NCBI GenBank assembly: GCA_947631445.1
Contig: CANRLN010000003.1
Location: 1 to 64,000, forward strand
Direction of reading: 5' to 3'
From: an uncultured Clostridia bacterium
Lineage (GTDB): Bacteria > Bacillota > Clostridia > Oscillospirales > Ruminococcaceae
Length of the DNA: 64,000 bases
Shown one piece after another: positions 27,911 through 34,288 of this stretch. A model generated the notes under the pieces. It was not told the origin of the DNA. It did no database searches and saw only the letters and a list, made by a program, of their open reading frames with translations. The first letter of the stretch is position 1. The number at the start of each line of letters is the position of its first letter. Made by a program: the position numbers and the translations under genes.

Positions 27911-28837
27911 TTATTCTTCAACATCACTGCCGAATTTGTTTTCAAGTGCAAACACAATGCCTATTATAACAATCATAGCAAGAGCAAGCACCACCGCCGC
28001 AGCCGAAAGTTTCTGATAATCAAGCGATTCAAAAGTGTTGTTCATAAAATGCTGGAGCATATAAAGCTCGGTTGAGGGATAACCACCAGTTATAAGAAAC
28101 ACCTCTCTGAAAATCTTGAAAGAATTTATAAGCGAAAACAAAAGAACAAATACAATTGTAGGCGAAAGATATCTAAGGCGGATTTTAAAGAATTTATACA
28201 TTCTGCTTGCCCCCTCAAGGTCTGCCACCTCGATTAAATCCATTGGCATATTGTTTAGTGCTGACATAAACAAAATCATATTGTATCCAAGAGTTTTCCA
28301 CAAAAACATTATTGTCACAACCCCGATTGCCCATTTGGAATTAAGCCAGTCAATGCTCGCTATTCCATATTTTTCAAGAGTATCGTTTAAAGCACCATGA
28401 TAACTGAATATTACCTGCCACACCAAAACTACCGATGCCACAGGAACCATAAGAGGACAAAGAAAACAGGTTCTCAGCTGACTTTTAAGCGGGATTTTTT
28501 TATCCAAAAGCAGTGCCAGCAATAGCGAAAACACTATAGCAAGAGGAATAGCAATTGCCGTAAAAACTCCTGTATTTTTGGCTGCAATTTTAAAAGCGTT
28601 GTTTTCAAAAAGCTTTTTAAAATTTTCCAGTCCGACAAAATTGTTTGAAATTACATTGTCTATAACACTATATTTTCCCACCACTACAAAAGGTGCAACA
28701 AAAAATATAAGAATACCAATTATGCTCGGCACAAGACACAGCCAAGAGAACAAAAGCTCCTTTTTTTCAGCTTTTGTTCTTTGGTGCTTTTTTTCTTGCG
28801 TTTTTTCTTTTGTCTTTAAAGCTTTAGCCTGCTCCAT
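27911..28837 (-). CDS. Sugar ABC transporter permease, MalF/UgpA-like
   Basis: A 308-residue permease, first gene of the transport locus. The N-terminus is very Lys/Glu-rich (about 1-28), then six helices, with the EAA loop LIEVADLEGASRMYKFFKI (about 205-223). The start ATG at 28837 has AAAGGAG upstream. Its mRNA leader (28838-29048) is structured (see separate entries). It pairs with the MalG-like permease 26 bp downstream. The substrate cannot be named from sequence. Confidence 0.85.
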   Translation of the reverse strand: MEQAKALKTKEKTQEKKHQRTKAEKKELLFSWLCLVPSIIGILIFFVAPFVVVGKYSVIDNVISNNFVGLENFKKLFENNAFKIAAKNTGVFTAIAIPLAIVFSLLLALLLDKKIPLKSQLRTCFLCPLMVPVASVVLVWQVIFSYHGALNDTLEKYGIASIDWLNSKWAIGVVTIMFLWKTLGYNMILFMSALNNMPMDLIEVADLEGASRMYKFFKIRLRYLSPTIVFVLLFSLINSFKIFREVFLITGGYPSTELYMLQHFMNNTFESLDYQKLSAAAVVLALAMIVIIGIVFALENKFGSDVEE

Positions 28838-28862
28838 TGTTAAATGCTCCTTTGTTTATATT

Positions 28863-28968
28863 AAAAAAGCAGGGGAGGTTGTGTCCTTTCTTTCATTACA
28901 AAACCAAATGTTTTGTATTTTTTCTATGTATATTTATATATATTTTTTGGGAACTCCCCTGCTTTTTT
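28863..28968 (-). promoter_or_regulatory. Structured leader with terminator-like stem before the transport locus
   Basis: A perfect 15-bp inverted repeat: AAAAAAGCAGGGGAG at 28863-28877 and CTCCCCTGCTTTTTT at 28954-28968, 76 nt apart, with an inner hairpin (ACAAAAC/GTTTTGT) in the loop. In the minus-strand RNA the right arm is GC-rich and ends in six U, about 11 nt before the RBS of the first permease. This is terminator- or attenuator-like. It does not match a riboswitch class I recognise. Confidence 0.5.
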
Positions 28969-28985
28969 CAGACGATAATTTAGTT

Positions 28986-29025
28986 TTGTACGATTTCTCC
29001 GCCAAAATGGTGGAGAAATTGCACA
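28986..29025. repeat. Dispersed hairpin repeat in the transport-locus leader
   Basis: Long inverted repeat with arms TTGTACGATTTCTCCGCC and GGTGGAGAAATTGCACAA around loop AAAAT. It is transcribed as part of the 5' leader of the transport locus. Confidence 0.65.
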
Positions 29026-29054
29026 ATCCATAAAAAACTTCTCTTTACAATTTT

Positions 29055-29083
29055 ATTATATCACAAGGATTTTTAATTTGCAA
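29055..29083 (-). promoter_or_regulatory. Sigma-A promoter of the transport locus
   Basis: TTGCAA (29078-29083), 17-bp spacer, TATAAT (29055-29060). The inferred start is near 29048, giving a leader of about 210 nt. Confidence 0.65.
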
Positions 29084-29092
29084 GTTTATTTT

Positions 29093-29131
29093 TCTTAAGA
29101 TTTTGCCGAATTTCTTAAGACTTTCTTAAGA
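29093..29131. promoter_or_regulatory. Three phased TCTTAAGA palindromes upstream of the promoter
   Basis: Identical 8-bp palindromes at 29093-29100, 29113-29120 and 29124-29131, start-to-start distances 20 and 11 bp (about two and one helical turns). The first is 9 bp from the -35 box of the transport-locus promoter. This is the position and spacing expected for an activator such as an OmpR/PhoB-type response regulator (inference). Confidence 0.5.
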
Positions 29132-29219
29132 TGTAAAACAATATAAATTTTTGCAAATATTTTTTATATATTTTATACAAATATAATTTTTTGGTGTTTA
29201 TAGTTTTTGCATTTGTAAC

Positions 29220-29247
29220 GTGTTTCCCACCGTATATGGGAGAACAC
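29220..29247. repeat. Dispersed hairpin repeat, imperfect
   Basis: GTGTTTCCCA and TGGGAGAACAC arms around a short centre; it shares the outer GTGTTTCC with copies A and B but has mismatches. Confidence 0.45.
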
Positions 29248-29497
29248 ACAAGATTTTTTCTAAATATATTATATCATATTATTTTGTTTACCACAATTCA
29301 TTTAGCTTACATTTTGCGATTTTTACATGACATTTTTGTAATATGCAAACTATCTCTGATTTTTTTGCCCAACACTTATTATATACTGTAAATCTTACAT
29401 TTAAATGACAAAAGATTTGCATATTTATTGCTAAGGGCAATATAAAATATGACTGTATACCGATTTTGCAAAAAACCATACCAATTTTACAAAAAAG

Positions 29498-29526
29498 CTG
29501 ACAAATCAAAAATTATGTGCTATAAT
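29498..29526 (+). promoter_or_regulatory. Promoter of the candidate small RNA
   Basis: CTGACA (29498-29503), 17-bp spacer, TATAAT (29521-29526) with TGC before the -10 (extended). No plus-strand protein gene follows. Confidence 0.65.
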
Positions 29527-29532
29527 AAAATC

Positions 29533-29690
29533 ATAGAAAAGAAGAAAACTTAATATTGCTGCTTTTTAAGTTTTCTTTCCTTTTGAATATGAACATGAAA
29601 TTTTCAATTTTCCTCCTTTTTGATAATTTTATAAACAACTTCATATTCTACTTCCTTTTAGACCAACCGCTCGTCAGCGGTTGGTTTTTT
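29533..29690 (+). ncRNA. Candidate small RNA with anti-Shine-Dalgarno motif
   Basis: About 158 nt between a good promoter (29498-29526) and a strong terminator (29663-29690). The 5' part folds into a perfect ten-base stem AGAAAACTTA/TAAGTTTTCT. The middle is pyrimidine-rich and carries UCCUCCUUUU (29611-29620), complementary to the AGGAGG ribosome-binding sites common in this window. Other C/U runs flank it. Such C/U-rich loops are typical of Firmicutes riboregulators (for example the streptococcal csRNAs and RsaE/RoxS), but I see no direct homology. The one open frame here reads on through the terminator and looks like chance. Confidence 0.5.
29663..29690 (+). terminator. Terminator of the candidate small RNA
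   Basis: Perfect nine-base stem CCAACCGCT/AGCGGTTGG, loop CGTC, followed by TTTTTT. Confidence 0.85.
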
Positions 29691-29841
29691 CGTGCTTTTT
29701 TGTTGCTTTATAACCATAAACCAATATACAATAAAAATTACTTTTGCCAATGCCTATTATAGCACAAAAAAATAAAAAAATTTTATCAAAAAAAAAAAAA
29801 AAAAAAAACGTTAATTTTTCGTGAATAAATTGTTAATTAGC

Positions 29842-29877
29842 AAAATCCCTTGCCATAATAAAACAGCAAGGGATTTT
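29842..29877 (-). terminator. Terminator of the SGNH/exporter operon
   Basis: Stem AAAATCCCTTGC (29842-29853) with GCAAGGGATTTT (29866-29877), loop 12 nt, 11 bp past the stop at 29888. The T-run forms part of the stem. Confidence 0.65.
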
Positions 29878-29887
29878 TCTGTTATAA

Positions 29888-31129
29888 TTATCCCATAACT
29901 GCCGCCGACTTAACACAAGCCGCAGCGGTTGGGTTGGAAAATTTAAGGGTTATGGTTTTAGCCTTTGTAATTTCCACATCATCAAAGCTTACAACCTTTT
30001 TTTCGCCAAGGTCGCCATCGTGATTGAGGGTTAGTATATAGCAGGACTTTCCGTCCGCAAACACCTCAATATCCGTTGAAAAGTGGTTATCCATCGACAT
30101 ATCAAAGGCAATGCAATTTACCGCAAAACCACAATTGATTTTATAGCTTAAATTGTCACTTTCTTTTTTGGTAGCAGTAGAACAGTTTTTAAAACCGCCA
30201 AGGTTTGCATCTGCGGTTCTTCTTTCGGCAAATGCCGACACCTTTTCACGAATTTTTTCACTTACAAGCTGGGCAATATATTTTTGACCGTCAGGGGTAA
30301 CATTAGAATTTTCGTCATAAAAATTTTCCCCCTCTTTTTTCTTCATATTGAGATAGCCATCAACCGAATAGCTGTAAAATATGCTTGCTGAAGCTGTTTG
30401 TGCCTGTGTTATAATCTCATTTTGTGCTGAATTTTCCACAAGATTAATAATTTCACTATTTGGATATTTTGCGTTTAAAACATTTGCAATTCCCAAAAGA
30501 GGTTCTCCGGTGCGGTCGGTGGGATTATCATTGCTTCGTCTAAAGCAGGTAATAATAAGGTCATAATTTTTGTCCTTTTTAAGCGTTCCGACATTAATAA
30601 GTCCACGGTAAGCGTCAATGCCCTCCTCGCCCAAAATATCCATGCTTATATTGCAGTCATATTCGCTTTCCAAAGTTTTTTTAAACTTTGTAGTCCATTT
30701 TTGATTAACATCGTCCGCTCCATAGCCAAGGGCAAATTCGTCCCCTAAAACAAGAACATTATAGGTATATCTTTTTTCAAACTTTTCATGATAAAGCTTT
30801 GAGCTTCCCAGTTTTACAAAAAAGTTGTTGCTTTTAAAGAAATTTTCCAAATCCTTTTTTTGAAGTTCGGCAATCTCCTGCTGTCTTTGTTTATCTTCGG
30901 TTTCAGCCTCTTTTTCTGCTTGTTCTTCTTCCTCTTTTTGTTTTCGCTCCTGCTCTGCCTGCTCGTCCTGCTGTTTTTGTTTCTTTTGCTTATAAGCCAT
31001 TTGTATACTTAAATTTTTCTGATTTTTTTCATCTTGGTTAATATAATATTTGGCATAAGCATAACAGCTGAAAGCCACAGCCACTGCCGATACTATTGCC
31101 AATATTTTATTGTGTACACCTGTTTTCAA
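29888..31129 (-). CDS. Membrane-anchored SGNH-like protein lacking the catalytic Ser (paralogue 1)
   Basis: A 413-residue protein with an N-terminal helix (about 8-27), a highly charged Lys/Gln/Glu coiled-coil stretch (about 35-95), an SGNH/GDSL-like domain (about 120-300) and a C-terminal strand-rich domain. Block I reads VLVLGDEFALG, so the usual GDS nucleophile serine is Glu. Near the C-terminal block (DENSNVTPDGQKYIA) the usual DxxH His is also absent. It is therefore probably not a hydrolase. It starts at a TTG (31127-31129) with AGGGGAAG upstream, 13 bp after the paralogue gene. It lies in one operon with a TagG/TagH-like exporter, suggesting a role in cell-surface polymer assembly (inference). 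Confidence 0.6.
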   Translation of the reverse strand: MKTGVHNKILAIVSAVAVAFSCYAYAKYYINQDEKNQKNLSIQMAYKQKKQKQQDEQAEQERKQKEEEEQAEKEAETEDKQRQQEIAELQKKDLENFFKSNNFFVKLGSSKLYHEKFEKRYTYNVLVLGDEFALGYGADDVNQKWTTKFKKTLESEYDCNISMDILGEEGIDAYRGLINVGTLKKDKNYDLIITCFRRSNDNPTDRTGEPLLGIANVLNAKYPNSEIINLVENSAQNEIITQAQTASASIFYSYSVDGYLNMKKKEGENFYDENSNVTPDGQKYIAQLVSEKIREKVSAFAERRTADANLGGFKNCSTATKKESDNLSYKINCGFAVNCIAFDMSMDNHFSTDIEVFADGKSCYILTLNHDGDLGEKKVVSFDDVEITKAKTITLKFSNPTAAACVKSAAVMG

Positions 31130-31142
31130 AATCTTCCCCTCC

Positions 31143-32237
31143 TTACTTTATAAGATATCCCATATCAATAAGTTTTTGATAAAGTTTTTTTGCCAAAACC
31201 TTGTAACCTTCTTCGTTAAGATTAAATCCGTCTGCACGAATACAAGGAGGAATTTCTCCCTTTATCATAAATCCAAAATCATCATTGGTAACGCTAACCC
31301 CTGCATCATAAACTCCGTCAAAGCTGAGATATTCTCTTGCATTAAAATAATGCTCGCCCCATTGTGCTGTCATTGCATTTTCAAGTTCACGATTTTTCCA
31401 TTTGTCGCCAGTTGTAGGACTGATAACAATATATTTATCCGATTTGCAGGAAGAAAGCAATTTTTTCTGAAGTTCAATAAGTTCATCGGGGGTTTTCCAG
31501 TCTTCGCTTCCGTCTATAAACACAACATATACATAATTGTCATAATCGCCATTGTATGAAGTTTCCACCTCGGTTTTGTCGTCAACCTTGACTTCATCTC
31601 CACCTTTTATTCTTCTAAACACATATTTATATTTAACACTTGCATTGTTGACGCTTACAGCAGAAATATTCCCCTGCACACCGTTTATTGTAACAGGGTT
31701 TATAGTGTTGTTGTTGTTTCCTGCTCCTTGACGCAAAATAGAGGGTTTTGTTCCGTCCTCAAACATAAGTTCAATGTCAACATCGGTGCTTTTTTCGGGA
31801 ATTGTAAATTCCTTAACATATAATTTTTCTGCCCCTGCTCTTGTTAAAATAGACTTGGCAGTTTCTCCGCTGACACCACAATTTACAACGGGAATAAAAT
31901 ATTCGTTTTCCTCCTCAAGAGCCTCAATTTCACTTGTGATAGAAACGCCGTTTCCACCCACTCCTGCCGTAATTGAACCGCCCCAGAACACTATTCCGGG
32001 AATTTTAGCCAAAATTTCCTGTTCATGAATTTCCTGCTTTTCCTTGGTCATTTTTTCTTCTTCTTGTTTTTTTTGCTGTTCCAGCTTGTTTTTTTCGTAA
32101 GCAGTGGCAATGGATAAATCTGCATTGTTTTTCATATCCGATTTGGAATAGTACTTAAAAGCCATTCCAACGCTTGCCACAACACAAACTGCCGTTAAAG
32201 CTAAAATAGCAGAATTAACAGTAAATTTAATTTTCAT
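31143..32237 (-). CDS. Membrane-anchored SGNH-like protein (paralogue 2)
   Basis: A 364-residue protein built like its neighbour: N-terminal helix, NADLSIATAYEKNK (compare KNLSIQMAYKQKK in paralogue 1), Lys/Glu coiled coil, then an SGNH-like domain. Block I is VFWGGSITAG, so Ser is present but Asp of GDS is Gly. Block V reads RADGFNLNEEGYK, where Asn replaces the usual catalytic His of DxxH. An inserted beta-rich segment (about 130-205) follows block I; it resembles a carbohydrate-binding insert, but this is uncertain. RBS GGAGAG precedes the ATG. Activity is doubtful. Confidence 0.6.
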   Translation of the reverse strand: MKIKFTVNSAILALTAVCVVASVGMAFKYYSKSDMKNNADLSIATAYEKNKLEQQKKQEEEKMTKEKQEIHEQEILAKIPGIVFWGGSITAGVGGNGVSITSEIEALEEENEYFIPVVNCGVSGETAKSILTRAGAEKLYVKEFTIPEKSTDVDIELMFEDGTKPSILRQGAGNNNNTINPVTINGVQGNISAVSVNNASVKYKYVFRRIKGGDEVKVDDKTEVETSYNGDYDNYVYVVFIDGSEDWKTPDELIELQKKLLSSCKSDKYIVISPTTGDKWKNRELENAMTAQWGEHYFNAREYLSFDGVYDAGVSVTNDDFGFMIKGEIPPCIRADGFNLNEEGYKVLAKKLYQKLIDMGYLIK

Positions 32238-32263
32238 AACCTTGTTCTCTCCATTATTCTGAT

Positions 32264-33004
32264 TTATTTCTTCTTAGGCTTGTTGTCGTCGTTATAAATT
32301 TTAAGGGTTTCCTCCACCTTGCCGTCAAAGACGACCTTTCCTTTTTTAAGATACACCGCCCTGTCGCATATTTCTTTAATACTATCCGCATTATGGCTTA
32401 CATATAAAACGGTTATATTTGAGCTTATAAGTTCTTTTATCTTGTTTTTGCATTTCTTTTTAAACTCATTGTCGCCGACGCTTAGTGCTTCGTCCACCAC
32501 CAAAATATCCGGCTGAATGTTAATATTTATTGCAAACCCAAGACGCATTTTCATACCGCTTGAATAGGCTCTTATGGGTTGGTCGATATATTCGCCAAGG
32601 TCGGCAAACTCAACAATGTTTTCTTCTATTTCAGCAATCTGCTTGTCGTTAAGCCCCAGCAAATAGCCTTTCATATATATATTTTCACGTCCGCTCATAT
32701 CGTCGGTAAAACCTGCTGTAAGTTCAAGAAGTGCTGCAACCTTGCCGTCCACTCCAACACTTCCCTCGGTCGGATAGGCAACACCCGTAATCATCTTTAA
32801 AAGAGTTGATTTGCCCGCACCATTTTTTCCGATAAGTCCCACCGATTCGCCCCGATATACCTTAAGGCAAACATCATCAAGTGCCTTGTGCTTTTTCACA
32901 CCTTTATTGTTGGTAAAAAGTGCCTTGAATCTTGCACGGTCATTTTTATAAAGATAATATTCTTTTGTCACATGGTCAAAATCAATAATAGGTTGTTTTT
33001 CCAT
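32264..33004 (-). CDS. Polysaccharide/teichoic acid ABC exporter ATPase (TagH/Wzt-like)
   Basis: A 246-residue ATPase that energises export of a lipid-linked glycopolymer. It has the N-terminal DHVTKEYYLYKND typical of this group, Walker A GLIGKNGAGKST (about 58), signature YSSGMKMRLGFAI (about 145), Walker B DILVVDEALSVGD and switch His in YVSHNADSIKEIC. The C-terminal polymer-recognition domain of long Wzt proteins is absent. RBS GAGGTGA. The permease gene lies 21 bp upstream in the operon. Confidence 0.9.
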   Translation of the reverse strand: MEKQPIIDFDHVTKEYYLYKNDRARFKALFTNNKGVKKHKALDDVCLKVYRGESVGLIGKNGAGKSTLLKMITGVAYPTEGSVGVDGKVAALLELTAGFTDDMSGRENIYMKGYLLGLNDKQIAEIEENIVEFADLGEYIDQPIRAYSSGMKMRLGFAININIQPDILVVDEALSVGDNEFKKKCKNKIKELISSNITVLYVSHNADSIKEICDRAVYLKKGKVVFDGKVEETLKIYNDDNKPKKK

Positions 33005-33025
33005 ATTTTTTCACCTCAAAAAAAA

Positions 33026-33877
33026 TCAAAGCACATCAGGAAGAATTTTTCTAAGCCTACGGTAGTTAAATCCGCCCAGCAACACCACAAACACAAATTC
33101 CGCAAGGAAAATTATAAGTTCTTTAGGGTCGGCAAAGATGGATTCGTTGTACAAAAAACATCTTCTATAACCGTTTGCAAAATAGTTTATAGGGTTAAAA
33201 TACATTACATGACGCAGTGTATCGCTTTTAAGTCCTGCAGTATCCCACATAACCCCCGACAGCCAAAAAAGACCGGTCATTATCGAATTGATAATATTTT
33301 CAAAGTCTTTACTAAAAGCCACAAAGGTTGCCGTTGTCCATGAAAGTGCAAGAAAGAACATAAACATAAGTGGAAGATACCATATAATTTGTAGTGAATA
33401 TAAAGTAGGTTTAATCCCCATAATCAAAAGGGCTACCACCATTATTATTAGCAAAATAAGATGCACATAAAGCATACTAAGCATTGTAAAGGTCATAATA
33501 TTAGACACCGGAAAGGAAATTTTCGTCACATACTGCTTGTTGGTTCGTATGCTCCTTGCCCCTTTTATTATTCCCTCGCTTATAAAAAACCATGGCACAT
33601 AGCCCGTAAGCATAAAAGCAAATCTTCCATAAGGCACGCCATTATGCACAATATCTCCAGATGCACGAAGTCCAATATAAAAAGCAAACCACAAAATGCT
33701 AAGGGTAAAAATCGGCTTTACAATCGCCCAAAAAGGTCCTAAAACCGCACCTTTGTATATTTTCTTAAGGTCGTTGCCCGCAAGCAGGAATATTTTTTTA
33801 CCATTTCCCTTATGCTCACGGATAAGACCTTTAAAACCAAAAAAACCGTCTTCATTTTTTCCGCTTCTAACTACCAT
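33026..33877 (-). CDS. Polysaccharide/teichoic acid ABC exporter permease (TagG/Wzm-like)
   Basis: A 283-residue ABC-2 type permease with six helices. The cytoplasmic start is basic, then the amphipathic LAGNDLKKIYKGAVLGPFW (about 33-51), typical of TagG/Wzm. It is the first gene of the operon permease-ATPase-SGNH2-SGNH1 and has a strong promoter at 34018-34046. It moves undecaprenyl-linked polymer across the membrane; the polymer is unknown. The LCP protein at 2021 is a plausible ligase for it. Confidence 0.88.
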   Translation of the reverse strand: MVVRSGKNEDGFFGFKGLIREHKGNGKKIFLLAGNDLKKIYKGAVLGPFWAIVKPIFTLSILWFAFYIGLRASGDIVHNGVPYGRFAFMLTGYVPWFFISEGIIKGARSIRTNKQYVTKISFPVSNIMTFTMLSMLYVHLILLIIMVVALLIMGIKPTLYSLQIIWYLPLMFMFFLALSWTTATFVAFSKDFENIINSIMTGLFWLSGVMWDTAGLKSDTLRHVMYFNPINYFANGYRRCFLYNESIFADPKELIIFLAEFVFVVLLGGFNYRRLRKILPDVL

Positions 33878-33946
33878 TCAATCAACCTCTATATAATTTT
33901 TTATAATCTGCCACAATCGCTATAACTTTAAAATAATTTTTATTAT

Positions 33947-33973
33947 ATTCCTCGCCCACGGCGGGGAACATAA
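33947..33973. repeat. Dispersed hairpin repeat
   Basis: TTCCTCGCC, loop CAC, GGCGGGGAA: nine-base stem with one G-T pair, in the exporter/purB intergenic region. Confidence 0.6.
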
Positions 33974-34017
33974 CGCAATTAAACAAAAAATCGGGCATTA
34001 AATTAAACACACTTTAT

Positions 34018-34046
34018 ATTATAGCACAATACAAATTATTTTTCAA
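34018..34046 (-). promoter_or_regulatory. Sigma-A promoter of the exporter operon
   Basis: TTGAAA (34041-34046), 17-bp spacer, TATAAT (34018-34023), with TGC before the -10. The leader of about 135 nt includes the hairpin at 33947. Confidence 0.7.
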
Positions 34047-34167
34047 CCTTTTTTACAACATTCACGACTTTTTTGTTTATTCCTTACAATTTAATATATC
34101 CACCCCCGAAAATATCAAATCAATAAATACAAAAAATTAAACTTTTTATAAAAATTATTTTTTGCCC

Positions 34168-34196
34168 TTGAAAAATCCATAAGAATATGTTATACT
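34168..34196 (+). promoter_or_regulatory. Sigma-A promoter of purB
   Basis: TTGAAA (34168-34173), 17-bp spacer, TATACT (34191-34196) with extended TGT. The leader has a weak stem CAAGGTG...CGCCTTG. Confidence 0.7.
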
Positions 34197-34288
34197 ATAA
34201 TTATAACAATTTTCAAGGTGGCAAAAAGTTGTAATATAATTATTTTACGCCTTGAATTTATAATTTTAAAAATAAAGGAGAGATTATT

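Larger units (their letters stand above)
28838..29887. other. 1-kb intergenic region with regulatory elements and a small RNA
   Basis: It holds the transport-locus leader, promoter and operator array (28863-29131), a weak hairpin (29220-29247), the small RNA (29498-29690), an A21 homopolymer (29788-29808) and a terminator (29842-29877). The stretch 29132-29490 is very A/T-rich with only the weak hairpin; I see no coding gene in it. Confidence 0.6.
33878..34288. other. Divergent intergenic region exporter/purB
   Basis: It contains the hairpin at 33947, back-to-back promoters (34018-34046 and 34168-34196) and the purB leader. No further gene is seen. Confidence 0.65.

Noticed and set aside
28924-29031. 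A 35-codon frame in the transport-locus leader (minus strand, MDCAISPPFWRRN...)
   Set aside because: Only a weak RBS (AGAGAAG), and most of it is the hairpin repeat. A leader peptide is possible but unsupported.
28838-29060. A known riboswitch or T-box ahead of the transport locus
   Set aside because: None of the conserved cores I know are visible; only simple inverted repeats are present.
29556-29762. A 68-codon plus-strand frame over the small RNA
   Set aside because: It reads straight through the terminator at 29663-29690, has no RBS, and its composition follows the pyrimidine-rich RNA.
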